Shown piece after piece: positions 8,462-16,997 of a stretch of 64,000 nucleotides of DNA. The DNA is from Bradyrhizobium sp. SZCCT0153 (GTDB taxonomy: Bacteria > Pseudomonadota > Alphaproteobacteria > Rhizobiales > Xanthobacteraceae). A program made the translations under genes and the position numbers. Positions within the stretch are counted from its first letter, which is position 1, and the number at the start of each line of letters is the position of its first letter. The notes beneath the pieces are model-generated. The model did no database searches. It was not told the DNA's origin and worked only from the letters and a program-made list of their open reading frames with translations. Location of the stretch: positions 310,001 through 374,000 of the forward strand of contig NZ_JAFCKS010000006.1 in NCBI RefSeq assembly GCF_018129995.1, written 5' to 3'.

Positions 8462-10303
8462 ATGACTCCGCCCGCCACCGCCTTGCCCGTCGAAGCGCCC
8501 CAGGCGTTCCTGGGGGTCGCGCGTTCGCTCACCGACAAGCTCTGGCGCGACCGGCTCGATGCGCGCGGCGCGGCCAAGGCGCTCGCCATCGTGCAGCGGC
8601 ACCAGCTGCCCGAACTGCTGGCGCGGGTGCTGGCGGGCCGTGGTGTCGATATCGACGCCGTCGCCGATTTCCTCGATCCCACCATCCGCAAGCTGCTGCC
8701 GGACCCGTTCACGGTGACGGAGATGGAAGCTGCCGCCAAGCGGATCGCGGATGCAGCAGCCAACGGCGAGAAGGTCGCAATCTTCGGCGATTACGATGTC
8801 GACGGCGCCACCTCGGCCGCGCTGCTGGCCTGGCATCTGCGCCATTGCGGGCTCGATCCGCTGATCCACATCCCCGATCGCATCTTCGAGGGTTATGGCC
8901 CGAATAGCGAAGCCGTGCGTGGCCTGGCCGCGAAGGGCGCCACGCTGCTCGTCACCGTCGATTGCGGCACCACCAGCATAGATCCGCTCGCTGAGGCCAA
9001 GCGGATCGGCATGTCCGTCGTCGTGATCGACCACCATCAGGCCGGCACGGAGCTGCCGGAGGTCGACGCGCTGGTCAATCCGAACCGGCTCGACGATCTC
9101 TCGGGCCTCGGCCATCTCGCCGCCGTCGGCCTCGTGCTGGTGACCCTGGTCGCGGTCAATCGTGAATTGCGCCAGCGCGGCTTCTGGAATGCGCAGATGC
9201 CTGAGCCCGATCTGCTCGGCATGCTGCATCACGTCGCGCTCGGCACCGTCGCCGACGTCGCGCCGCTGATCGGACTCAACCGCGCCTTCGTGGCCAAGGG
9301 GCTGATCGCGATGCGGCGGCGCGACCATGTCGGCCACACCGCGCTAATGGACGTGGCGCGGCTCAATGGCCCGCCGGAGGCCTGGCATCTCGGCTTCATG
9401 CTGGGGCCGCGCGTCAATGCCGGCGGCCGCATCGGCCGCGCCGACCTCGGCGTGCGGCTGCTGCTCGAAGGCGACAGCGTCGAAGCGGCGCGGATCGCCG
9501 CCGAACTCGACCGGCTCAACAGCGAGCGCCGCGTCATCGAGCAGGCGGCCGAAGCACAGGCCGAAGCCGAGGCGCTGGCCTCGATCGGGCTGGAGGACAA
9601 GCTCAGCGTCATCGTCACGGCCTCCGAAGGCTGGCACCCCGGCGTGGTCGGCCTCGTCGCCTCTCGCCTGAAGGAGAAGTTTTCGCGACCCGCGTTTGCC
9701 ATCGCGCTCGAACCCGGCGGCATCGGCACCGGCTCGGGCCGCTCGATCGCGGGCGTCGATATCGGCAAGGCGGTGCGGCAGGCGGTCACCGACGGTATTC
9801 TGCTCAAGGGCGGCGGCCACGCGATGGCTGCGGGCGTGACGCTGCGGAAGGAAAAGCTCGCCGAGTTTCGCGCCTATCTCGAAAATGCACTGGCCCGCGA
9901 CGTCGCCGAGGCACGCCACGTCAACGAGCTCTACATCGACGGCGCGGTCTCCGCGCGCGCGGTGACGACGGAGCTGGCGACCACGCTCAATCGCGCCGGT
10001 CCCTTCGGCAGCGGCAATCCGGAAGCCGTGCTGGCGCTGCCGGCGCATCAGCTCGTCTACGCCGACGAAGTGGGCCAGGCGCATCTGCGCCTGCGTTTCA
10101 AGTCGGGCGACGGCGCCGTCGTCAACGGCATCGCGTTCCGCTCGGTCGGCCAGAAGCTCGGCAATGCGCTCGTGGCCAATCGCGGCCAGCAATTGCATGT
10201 CGCGGGATCGCTGTCGGTCGATCGCTACCAGGGTGCCGAGCGGGTACAATTCCGCGTCATCGACGTCGCGCTACCCGACCAGGGACCATCCATGATTAGA
10301 TAG
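8462..10303 (+). CDS. recJ: Single-stranded-DNA-specific exonuclease RecJ
   Basis: 613 residues from the ATG at 8462 (an in-frame start lies 12 bases earlier). DHH-family motifs are in order: FGDYDVDGATSAA near residue 105, VTVDCGTTS, VVIDHHQAG (the DHH motif), then the DHHA1 region with GWHPGVVGLVASRLKEKF and GGGHAMAAG near residue 450, and an OB-fold at the C-terminus. RecJ degrades single-stranded DNA 5' to 3' in recombinational, mismatch and base-excision repair. Length is typical for the family. Ends 30 bases before an SDR gene. Confidence 0.95.
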   Translation: MTPPATALPVEAPQAFLGVARSLTDKLWRDRLDARGAAKALAIVQRHQLPELLARVLAGRGVDIDAVADFLDPTIRKLLPDPFTVTEMEAAAKRIADAAANGEKVAIFGDYDVDGATSAALLAWHLRHCGLDPLIHIPDRIFEGYGPNSEAVRGLAAKGATLLVTVDCGTTSIDPLAEAKRIGMSVVVIDHHQAGTELPEVDALVNPNRLDDLSGLGHLAAVGLVLVTLVAVNRELRQRGFWNAQMPEPDLLGMLHHVALGTVADVAPLIGLNRAFVAKGLIAMRRRDHVGHTALMDVARLNGPPEAWHLGFMLGPRVNAGGRIGRADLGVRLLLEGDSVEAARIAAELDRLNSERRVIEQAAEAQAEAEALASIGLEDKLSVIVTASEGWHPGVVGLVASRLKEKFSRPAFAIALEPGGIGTGSGRSIAGVDIGKAVRQAVTDGILLKGGGHAMAAGVTLRKEKLAEFRAYLENALARDVAEARHVNELYIDGAVSARAVTTELATTLNRAGPFGSGNPEAVLALPAHQLVYADEVGQAHLRLRFKSGDGAVVNGIAFRSVGQKLGNALVANRGQQLHVAGSLSVDRYQGAERVQFRVIDVALPDQGPSMIR

Positions 10304-10333
10304 GCCCGGTAAAAAACAAAAAAGGGAGTGAAC

Positions 10334-11143
10334 ATGGCAGGGCAGGTTGAGGGGAAAGTGGCGCTGGTGACCGGCGGCGCCTCGGGCATCGGCGAGGCCA
10401 TCGTCGAGCTGTTCGCGCGCGAGGGCGCCACCGTCATTGCCACCGACATCGACGAGCTGCGCGGTCCCGAGCTCGCCAGGCGCATCACCAAGGCCGGCGG
10501 CAAGGCGATCTTCCTGGAGCAGGACGTCACCAGCGAGGAGCGCTGGATCGAGGTCACGGCCGAGATCGCGAAGCGCTACGGCCGGCTCGACATCATGGTC
10601 TCCAATGCCGGCATCGGCATTGCCGTGCCTTCGATCGTCGACATGACGCTCTCTGACTGGCGCAAGCAGAACGCGATCAACCTCGACGGCGTGTTTCTCT
10701 CCGTCAAGCATTGCCTGCCATTGATGCGCAAGAGCGGCGGCGGGTCGATCGTCATGATGTCCTCGCTGGCGGGCCTGCGCGGCGCGGCAGGGCTGTCAGC
10801 GTATTCGGCCACCAAGGGGGGCGTGCGGCTGTTCGCCAAATCGATCGCGATGGAGTGCGCCGCCGCGGGCGACGGCATCCGCGTCAACTCCGTGCATCCC
10901 GGCATCATCGACACGCCGATCTGGGGCAAGATCCCGACCGGCGCGACCGGCGCGGGCCAGAACGCGCCGATCGATCCGGAGGAGCGAGCCAAGGTCGCAA
11001 CGCCGCTCGGCCGTGCCGGCCAGGCTGGGGAGATCGCCAGTGGCGTCCTGTATCTGGCCTCCGATGCCTCGCGCTACGTTACCGGCAGCGAGCTCGTCAT
11101 CGACGGCGGCATGAACGCCGGCGCCGTGCCACGGCGGCAATGA
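10334..11143 (+). CDS. Short-chain dehydrogenase/reductase (SDR)
   Basis: 269 residues. Classical SDR features: TGGASGIG for the NAD(P) dinucleotide near residue 12, an acidic residue after strand 2 (ATDIDE) favouring NAD, VSNAGI, the catalytic Ser in MMSSLAG and YSATK for the Tyr/Lys pair. The C-terminal SELVIDGG is usual for the family. GGGAG sits 8 bases before the ATG; a GTG 6 bases earlier is less likely. Substrate not predictable. The next gene, an aldolase-like protein, follows by 108 bases and may be co-transcribed. Confidence 0.9.
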   Translation: MAGQVEGKVALVTGGASGIGEAIVELFAREGATVIATDIDELRGPELARRITKAGGKAIFLEQDVTSEERWIEVTAEIAKRYGRLDIMVSNAGIGIAVPSIVDMTLSDWRKQNAINLDGVFLSVKHCLPLMRKSGGGSIVMMSSLAGLRGAAGLSAYSATKGGVRLFAKSIAMECAAAGDGIRVNSVHPGIIDTPIWGKIPTGATGAGQNAPIDPEERAKVATPLGRAGQAGEIASGVLYLASDASRYVTGSELVIDGGMNAGAVPRRQ

Positions 11144-11251
11144 GCCGCTGCGCAGGTCGCGAAGGGCAGGGTGGCGCCCGCAGGGGCTGACGCGCAGGCG
11201 TCGGCCCTGTACAACGCGCGCAGCTCCCGACCGACAAAGGTGTCCTTCGCC

Positions 11252-12049
11252 ATGGCGCACAGCCTTCACTCTTCATCATCCACACCGACTCCGTTTCGCT
11301 CGAACCGGCCGGACCTCGCCACCGATGCGATCCGCAGCGCGCGTGAGGATCTCGCCGCCTGCTTCCGCATGGCTGCGCGCAACGGGTTTGAAGAGGGCAT
11401 CTGCAACCACTTCTCGGCCGTGGTGCCGGGCCATGACGATCTCTTCCTGGTCAATCCCTACGGCTATGCGTTCCGCGAGCTGACGGCGTCAAAGCTGCTG
11501 ATCTGCGACTTCCACGGCAACGTGCTCGACGGCGAGGGCGTGCCCGAGGCAACCGCGTTCTACATCCACGCCGAGATGCACAAGCGGCTGCCGCGCGCCA
11601 GGGTCGCCTTCCACACCCACATGCCCCATGCGACGGCGCTGTCGATGACCGAGGGCGATCCGCTGATCTGGGCTGGCCAGACCGCGCTGAAGTTCTATGG
11701 CCGCACGGTGCTGGACCGCGACTATAACGGTCTGGCGCTCGACAACCGCGAGGGCGCGCGCATCGCCTCGGCCGTTGGCGATGCCGACATCGTCTTCATG
11801 AAGCATCACGGCGTCATGGTGCTGGCGCCGACCATCGCGGAGGCCTGGGACGATCTCTACTACCTCGAGCGCGCCGCCGAGGTGCAGGTGCTGGCGATGT
11901 CGACGGGACGAAAGGTGCTGCCGGTCGATCCTGCAATTGCGGCCGAAACCTACAGGCAGATGCGCGAAGGCGATTCCGAATCCGCGCGGCTGCATCTTGC
12001 CGCGATCCGCCGCCAGCTCGACGCGGAGGAGCCGCAGTACCGGCACTGA
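11252..12049 (+). CDS. Class II aldolase/adducin-domain protein
   Basis: 265 residues. The family pattern is present: NGFEEGICNHFSA near residue 45, HTHMPHATALS (two metal-ligand His), DIVFMKHHGVMV near residue 180 (third His region) and AWDDLYYLERAAE. These proteins use Zn2+ to cleave or isomerise sugar phosphates, or are aldolase-like enzymes of unknown substrate, as in many rhizobial paralogues. The start at 11252 is chosen because the upstream in-frame residues are not conserved-looking. Possibly co-transcribed with the SDR. Confidence 0.87.
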   Translation: MAHSLHSSSSTPTPFRSNRPDLATDAIRSAREDLAACFRMAARNGFEEGICNHFSAVVPGHDDLFLVNPYGYAFRELTASKLLICDFHGNVLDGEGVPEATAFYIHAEMHKRLPRARVAFHTHMPHATALSMTEGDPLIWAGQTALKFYGRTVLDRDYNGLALDNREGARIASAVGDADIVFMKHHGVMVLAPTIAEAWDDLYYLERAAEVQVLAMSTGRKVLPVDPAIAAETYRQMREGDSESARLHLAAIRRQLDAEEPQYRH

Positions 12050-12055
12050 GGCGAG

Positions 12056-13285
12056 TTACGACCCCTGCCGCAGCTTCGCGAGCACCTTCAGCCCGCCATA
12101 ACCGTCGGCGGGCGCGATGCCGGCGCGATGCTGAAAATCCTTGATCGCCTTCATGGTGTCGTTGCCGACGCGGCCGTCGGTGCCGCCGGTGTCGAATCCG
12201 GCCTTGGTCAGACGCGTCTGCATCTCCTGCACCTCCGCGAGCGTCAGCGCGCGCTCGGAGCCGGGGAAGGGCTGGATGAAGGGCGGCGCGCCCAGGCAAC
12301 GGTCGCCGAGATGGCAGATCGCCAGCGCGTAGTTCATCGAGGGATTGTAGCTCTTCACTGCATTGAAATTCGGTCCCAGCAGGAAGGACGGCCCGCCCGC
12401 AACAGGTGTCCACAGCTGCGCGGATGCGTTTGGTTGCGGAAACGGCTGGCCGTCGGAGCGGGTGACGCCGGCCGCCTGCCATGCCGCATAGGTCCGGCTG
12501 CCGCTCGTCTCGCCGGAGGCGCGTACCTCATAGCCCCAGTGCTCGCCGCGGTGCCATTTGCCGCGGTTGACGAGATATTTTGCGGTCGATCCCAGCGCAT
12601 CGTCCGGCTTGCCGAACGGCGACACCTTGCCGTCGCCGTCATAGTCGATGCCGACATTGAGCCAGACCTCGGGCATCCATTGCGAATGCCCCATCGCGCC
12701 GGCCCAGGATCCCTGCATCTGCTCCGGCGTGCTCCAGCCCTTGTCGACGATGCGCAGCGCGTTGATCAGCTCGGTCTCCCAATAGGCCTTGCGGCGCGGC
12801 TCATTCCAGGCCAGCGCGGCGAGCGAGGGAAACACCGGCGTCATGTGGTTCTGCTGCACCAGCGGATCGCCATAGGCGGATTCGACGCCCCACAGCGCCA
12901 GCAGCGTGCCACGCTCGACGCCGAAATCGCGTTCGATCCGCGCGAGCAGCGCCTCGTTGTTCTTCAGCGCGATCTTGCCGTTGATGATGCGCCAGTCGGA
13001 GACGCGGCGATTGATGTATTGCCAGACCTGCTCGTGGAATTCCGGCTGGTTGCGCATCTGCTTGAAGACGCTCATGTCGGGTTCGACACGCGCCATCGCG
13101 CGCTGCCAGGTCGCGGCCGAAATGCCCTTCGCCATGGCGCGTGCGCGAAAGCCCTCGCGCCATTCATCGAAGCCCGGAGGGGCGGCGAGGATGCGCGTCG
13201 GGAGCGCGATGAGTGCGGCTGCGCCGAGTGACGATCGAAGCAGGGCGCGGCGGCTGCGATGGGATGAGGAATCAGCTTGTTTCAT
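12056..13285 (-). CDS. Lytic murein transglycosylase (MltB/Slt70-B type) with C-terminal peptidoglycan-binding domain
   Basis: 409 residues. N-terminal Tat-like signal (RSRRALLRSSLGAAALIA, then RILAAPP). The transglycosylase core spans about 40-340, with the catalytic Glu in ALWGVESAYG near residue 155, and GSWAGAMGHSQWMPEVW, typical of family 3 (MltB). The last 60 residues match PG_binding_1 (VQEMQTRLTKAGFDTGGTDG). The enzyme cleaves the MurNAc-GlcNAc bond with formation of 1,6-anhydroMurNAc in the periplasm. It ends 7 bases from the aldolase-like gene on the opposite strand. Confidence 0.92.
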   Translation of the reverse strand: MKQADSSSHRSRRALLRSSLGAAALIALPTRILAAPPGFDEWREGFRARAMAKGISAATWQRAMARVEPDMSVFKQMRNQPEFHEQVWQYINRRVSDWRIINGKIALKNNEALLARIERDFGVERGTLLALWGVESAYGDPLVQQNHMTPVFPSLAALAWNEPRRKAYWETELINALRIVDKGWSTPEQMQGSWAGAMGHSQWMPEVWLNVGIDYDGDGKVSPFGKPDDALGSTAKYLVNRGKWHRGEHWGYEVRASGETSGSRTYAAWQAAGVTRSDGQPFPQPNASAQLWTPVAGGPSFLLGPNFNAVKSYNPSMNYALAICHLGDRCLGAPPFIQPFPGSERALTLAEVQEMQTRLTKAGFDTGGTDGRVGNDTMKAIKDFQHRAGIAPADGYGGLKVLAKLRQGS

Positions 13286-13418
13286 GGAGGCATCCTAGCG
13301 GGAAACATGGCGCCTGTGAGCCGGTTCCTGGAACTGGGAACAGGAGGCATCCGTGCTCATCGGCAGGAACAAAGTGTCGCAGTCCGGCATTCCCTCCGCA
13401 CACACTGGAGGACGAGAC

Positions 13419-13673
13419 ATGAGAAAATATCTGTTTGCCGCCGCCATGGTCACGGCCATTGCCGCGCCTGCGTTCGCCGATGAAGTCGGCGTTCACGTCG
13501 GCCCGGTCGGCGCCGGCGTGACCGTCGGGCAGTCCCACGAATACCGCGATCGCGATCGCGACCGTACCACCGTCATCAAGGAGCGGGCGCCTGCCGACCG
13601 CACCACGGTGATCAAGAAGGAAGACGAATTCGGCAATCGCAGCAAGACCGTGATTCATCACGACAACGACTGA
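13419..13673 (+). CDS. Small exported hypothetical protein with charged repeats
   Basis: 84 residues. Signal peptide in residues 1-21 (cleavage after AFA), then a mature part with arginine/aspartate dipeptides (YRDRDRDR) and two TTVIK motifs, ending HHDND. A strong GGAGG lies 6 bases before the ATG; the longer upstream frame lacks such a site. Repetitive periplasmic proteins of this type occur widely in Bradyrhizobium-like genomes; function unknown. Confidence 0.75.
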   Translation: MRKYLFAAAMVTAIAAPAFADEVGVHVGPVGAGVTVGQSHEYRDRDRDRTTVIKERAPADRTTVIKKEDEFGNRSKTVIHHDND

Positions 13674-13681
13674 TGTAGCGA

Positions 13682-13707
13682 GGGCCCCGGCCGTGGCGCC
13701 GGGGCCC
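13682..13707 (+). terminator. Hairpin terminator after small exported gene
   Basis: GGGCCCCGGC (13682-13691) pairs with GCCGGGGCCC (13698-13707) over a 6-base loop, 9 bases after the preceding stop. Only a weak pyrimidine tract follows, so termination efficiency is uncertain. Confidence 0.55.
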
Positions 13708-13747
13708 GTCTTCCGCCGCAGTCTGGTCACCGAGCATTCGGGGTGGA

Positions 13748-13999
13748 ATGAAGATACGTGCGCATGCGGAGAGCCATGTCGTCGAACTCGACGACGGATC
13801 GCAGTGGCAGATTTTTCCCGGTGATATCGCGACCACGCTGAGCTGGAAGCCCGAAACCGATCTGCATTTGAGGCAGAGCAGCGAAGAGATCTGTTCGCAT
13901 GTGCTGGTGAATGCCGCCGATCAAACCCGCGTGCGGGTGATCGCGGCGGGCGATAACTGGCCCGACGGCGCGGTTAAGAAAGCGTTGGAAGAGGGGTAG
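13748..13999 (+). CDS. Hypothetical protein, 83 aa
   Basis: A compact soluble protein with SHVVELDDGSQWQIFPGD near the N-terminus and SHVLVNAADQTRVRVI in the second half. It has no signal peptide or membrane segment. The alternation of beta strands suggests a small beta-barrel. I do not recognise the family. Stands alone between a terminator and a small membrane gene on the same strand. Confidence 0.65.
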   Translation: MKIRAHAESHVVELDDGSQWQIFPGDIATTLSWKPETDLHLRQSSEEICSHVLVNAADQTRVRVIAAGDNWPDGAVKKALEEG

Positions 14000-14087
14000 G
14001 TCGTCCTTGCACATGGCCGGATATCCCCAAAAAATTTAGGCCTGTCACTTTACGGTCGGTTCGCTTCCGTCTGCGCAGAATACGCGT

Positions 14088-14273
14088 ATGCGGGAGCTGT
14101 TCGACATCATCCGTGCCAATCCCTGGCCGTTCGGGGCCGGGCTTTTCGTCGTGATCCTGATGATCCTCGTCGAGAACTATGGCCGGGGCATCAACGGTGA
14201 CGGTGGCGCGGGCGGCGACTTCTCGGATGCCGGCGGATGCGATGGCGGCGGGGACGGAGGAGGCGGCGACTGA
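14088..14273 (+). CDS. Small single-pass membrane protein with Gly/Asp tail
   Basis: 61 residues: one transmembrane helix at about 13-30 (WPFGAGLFVVILMILV) and a C-terminal tail of Gly, Asp and Cys (GGDGGGG). Such tails recur in short rhizobial membrane proteins of unknown role. The ATG at 14088 follows an AT-rich stretch (AAAAAATTTAGG) that could hold the promoter. Confidence 0.6.
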   Translation: MRELFDIIRANPWPFGAGLFVVILMILVENYGRGINGDGGAGGDFSDAGGCDGGGDGGGGD

Positions 14274-14307
14274 GCGGCGAGCAATGCTCCGTTCGTCTTG
14301 CTGCCCG

Positions 14308-14838
14308 TTAGTCCTCCTGCAGGTCGGCCGCAATGCCTGCGAGCCAGCGCCGGATCGCGGTCTCCGCCTTCGTGTCCAGGCCCTTCACGAGGCGCTTCTC
14401 CAGCACCATCACCCGTTCCCGGCACGCCTTCAACAGCGTCGTGCCGTGCGGCGTTAGCGTCCATTGCTGGATGCGGCCGTGGACGGGATGAGGCGTCATC
14501 AGAATCGCGCCGTCGCGTTCGAGATTTCGTATGATGACGCCGACGGTCTGCGGCGTCAGGAAGGTGAGGCGGGCGACGTCCGCCCCCGACAGGCCGGGAT
14601 AGGCATTCAGCATCGTCAGCACGGCGAATTGCGGCGACGTCACGCCGAGATCGGCGAGCGTCCGCTCGGTCGTCAGGCGGACCGCGGCATGGGACTGTCG
14701 CAGCAGATAGCCGAGATAACCCTGCTCGCCGCGCTTGCCTTCGCCGGGAGCGGGGATGTGCACCGCTCCGTTGGCGGCAGGTGCGGGCCTCTTCCGCACG
14801 GCTTGCGATTTTGTGATGTCGGTTGACTTGCGGGGCAT
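14308..14838 (-). CDS. MarR-family transcriptional regulator
   Basis: 176 residues. The winged-helix core is at about 55-150: LGVTSPQFAVLTMLN, LSGADVARLTFLTPQTVGVIIRNLE (recognition helix) and the wing region HPVHGRIQQWTLTPHG. The first 40 residues are basic and probably disordered. It is divergent from an AhpD-like peroxidase gene across 54 bases that contain a perfect palindrome (14848-14862), so it probably represses itself and that gene, responding to an oxidant or phenolic ligand as is usual for the family. Confidence 0.88.
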   Translation of the reverse strand: MPRKSTDITKSQAVRKRPAPAANGAVHIPAPGEGKRGEQGYLGYLLRQSHAAVRLTTERTLADLGVTSPQFAVLTMLNAYPGLSGADVARLTFLTPQTVGVIIRNLERDGAILMTPHPVHGRIQQWTLTPHGTTLLKACRERVMVLEKRLVKGLDTKAETAIRRWLAGIAADLQED

Positions 14839-14847
14839 GTAAGGGCT

Positions 14848-14862
14848 CTTATACAATATAAG
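14848..14862. promoter_or_regulatory. MarR operator palindrome
   Basis: CTTATA-CAA-TATAAG, a perfect 6-bp inverted repeat with a 3-base centre, lies in the 54-base gap between the divergent MarR and AhpD-like genes. Size and AT-rich half-sites fit MarR-dimer operators, and it would overlap the core promoter of both genes. Confidence 0.7.
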
Positions 14863-14892
14863 TGCTATTACATTAAGACGAGGTCGACGGCA

Positions 14893-15372
14893 ATGCCACA
14901 CGCCCGCAGCGAATACGAGGATTTCAGGAAGATCGCGCCCGATGCGTATGAGCTGGTGCTGGCGCTCGGTCAGGTGGCGGCCAAGGCAGGCCTCGACAAG
15001 CAGCTCATCGAGCTCGTCAAGCTGCGTGCCTCGCAGATCAATGGCTGCGCCTTTTGCCTGCAGCATCACATCCTGCTGTCGGAGCGGACCGGAGTGCCCG
15101 CGGACAAGCTCAATCTGGTCGCGGTCTGGCGCGAGGCGCCGGTCTTTTCCGTGCGCGAGCGCGCTGCGCTGGCCTGGGCCGAGGCGCTCACTTTGCTTCC
15201 CGACGGCGTCAGCGATGAGGTTTACGCTGAAGCGAGCCGCGAATTCTCCGAGGCGGAGCTGATGTACCTGACCTCGGCAGTTGCCTCGATCAACGTCTGG
15301 AACCGTTTTGGCGCGGCGTATCGCTGGACCCCGGCGAAGCGGCCTGTCGCAACGAATGCCGCGGCATCCTGA
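14893..15372 (+). CDS. Carboxymuconolactone decarboxylase/AhpD-like protein
   Basis: 159 residues. The CMD/AhpD core contains ELVKLRASQINGCAFCLQHH: the redox pair Cys-x-x-Cys followed by His is the proton-relay motif of alkylhydroperoxidase D-like enzymes. The second half has the family's AWAEALT and INVWNRF elements. Likely a peroxide- or organic-peroxide-reducing enzyme, cytoplasmic. Divergent from MarR and followed after 21 bases by a cupin gene, suggesting a MarR-controlled oxidative-stress operon. Confidence 0.88.
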   Translation: MPHARSEYEDFRKIAPDAYELVLALGQVAAKAGLDKQLIELVKLRASQINGCAFCLQHHILLSERTGVPADKLNLVAVWREAPVFSVRERAALAWAEALTLLPDGVSDEVYAEASREFSEAELMYLTSAVASINVWNRFGAAYRWTPAKRPVATNAAAS

Positions 15373-15393
15373 TCGCGGCGAGGGGAGGTCGTC

Positions 15394-15897
15394 ATGACAA
15401 CAATGAGTTTGAGCACCACGCAACGCCTGGTGCGATCGCGCTCGATGGCTCTGGCCGTCGCCGGCGGGCTCGCCTGCGCGCTTGCGACCGGCAAGGTGTT
15501 GCCGGTGACGATGGACGCCGTATCCGGCGCGCTCGCGCCGCTGTGCGCGACGGCCGCCGAGAGTTCGCCGCTCGACAAGGTCGAGCCGATCGGCTCCTAC
15601 GCATTGCCGAACGTGCCGGGCAAGCGCGTCACAATCGTGCGTGTCTTCTATGGTCCCGGCGGCTTTTCGCGGCCGCATCGTCACGCCGGCTCGGTGACCG
15701 CCTACGTCACCAAGGGCGAGATCCGCTCCCAACTCGGCGGCGGCCCGGTCGAGACGTTCGGCGTCGGCCAGTCCTTCTTCGAGCCGCCGGGCGCGACGCA
15801 TCTGGTCTCGGCCAATGCCAGCGCCACGGAGCCGGCAGAATTGATCGCGGTGTTCGTGGCGGACGAGGGCGCGCAGCTGACGACGTATCTGGAGTAG
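15394..15897 (+). CDS. Membrane-anchored or exported cupin-domain protein
   Basis: 167 residues. Hydrophobic N-terminal segment (about residues 16-35, MALAVAGGLACALATG). A single cupin barrel follows with RPHRHAGSVTAYVTKGE (motif 1 His/Glu metal ligands) and GQSFFEPPGATH (motif 2 His). It has a GGGGAGG site and lies 21 bases after the AhpD-like gene, so both are probably one operon under the MarR protein. Enzymatic activity unknown. Confidence 0.83.
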   Translation: MTTMSLSTTQRLVRSRSMALAVAGGLACALATGKVLPVTMDAVSGALAPLCATAAESSPLDKVEPIGSYALPNVPGKRVTIVRVFYGPGGFSRPHRHAGSVTAYVTKGEIRSQLGGGPVETFGVGQSFFEPPGATHLVSANASATEPAELIAVFVADEGAQLTTYLE

Positions 15898-15927
15898 CTG
15901 GCACTCGCAATCCGAACCCGCCGTTAT

Positions 15928-16914
15928 TCAGGTCGGCCGCGATGGCTTCAACCGTTGCCATAGTGGTGAAAGACCGTATTCGACGACCGGAATCACGACT
16001 GCGCCGACAATGAGTCCAACGACGCCTGAGATGGCTGCCTCGACCAACCATTCGGCGATGCCGGCAATGGAGGGAAGGACATGCGCGGCAGCCTCGGTCG
16101 CGGTATGGACCGTGTGGCCGACCACGGTTGGGCCGTATTGTTCGATGCCGTGCAGGATGATGCCGCCGCCGACCCAGATCATGGCGGCCGTGCCGATGGT
16201 GCTCAGCACCGCCAGGAGGGTGGGCATGCCGCTGACGAGCACACGTCCAAGCAAGCGGATTGCGCTGCCAATGAACGAGGCGCCGCCATACCGCGCAAGC
16301 GCTACGCCGACATCGTCCGCCTTCACGATCAGGGCGACCACGCCGTAGACTCCAACTGTGATGAAAATGGCGACGAGCGCCAGCACGAGCGCCTGCGTCC
16401 AGATGCTGCCCGCCGGGATGGCCGCCAGCGTGATCGCCATGATCTCCGCCGACAGGATGAAATCCGTCTTGATGGCGCTCGCGACCTTCTCGTCCTCGAC
16501 CGACCGCGCATTCAACGCGGTCGGCTGGAGCTGAGCTTCGCGGTGGCGCGCATGATGCGGCATCACGGCTTCGAGCACCTTCTCAGCAGCCTCGTAGCAG
16601 AGAAAGGCCCCGCCCAGCATAAGTAGCGGCGTGACCGCGGCGGGGAGCAAATAACCAAGCAAGAGGGCAATGGGTAGCAGGATCAGCAATTTATTGCGCA
16701 ACGACCCAACCGCAATCTTACCCACGATCGGCAGTTCGCGTTTCGAGGCAAAGCCGATCACGTAGTTCGGCGTGACGGCTGTGTCATCGATGACCACGCC
16801 AGCCGCCTTTGTTCCCGCCTTGGCCGCCTGGCTCGCTACATCGTCGAGCGAGGCTGCTGCCACCTTTGCAATCGCCGCGATATCGTCGAGGAGACCAATC
16901 AGTCCGACACTCAT
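15928..16914 (-). CDS. DUF808 inner-membrane protein (YedI-like)
   Basis: 328 residues from the ATG at 16914. The N-terminal half contains the conserved DUF808 block (GLLDDIAAIAKVAA, DDTAVTPNYV, PIVGKIAVGSL) and FLCYEAAEKV. There are about seven hydrophobic segments from residue 80 on. The family is widespread in proteobacteria and of unknown function. The end lies 31 bases from the convergent cupin gene. Confidence 0.88.
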   Translation of the reverse strand: MSVGLIGLLDDIAAIAKVAAASLDDVASQAAKAGTKAAGVVIDDTAVTPNYVIGFASKRELPIVGKIAVGSLRNKLLILLPIALLLGYLLPAAVTPLLMLGGAFLCYEAAEKVLEAVMPHHARHREAQLQPTALNARSVEDEKVASAIKTDFILSAEIMAITLAAIPAGSIWTQALVLALVAIFITVGVYGVVALIVKADDVGVALARYGGASFIGSAIRLLGRVLVSGMPTLLAVLSTIGTAAMIWVGGGIILHGIEQYGPTVVGHTVHTATEAAAHVLPSIAGIAEWLVEAAISGVVGLIVGAVVIPVVEYGLSPLWQRLKPSRPT

Positions 16915-16997
16915 CAAACCTGTTCCTTATGCCTTCGAGCCGGCGGTGTGTGCGACAACACGCTTTGGCACTGCCCGGCATTGGAACGCACAAGCCG

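Noticed and set aside
13321..13400. GGAAC motifs that could be a sigma-EcfG promoter for the gene at 13419
   Set aside because: The best spacing gives CATT instead of CGTT; not an exact match, unlike the three promoters reported.
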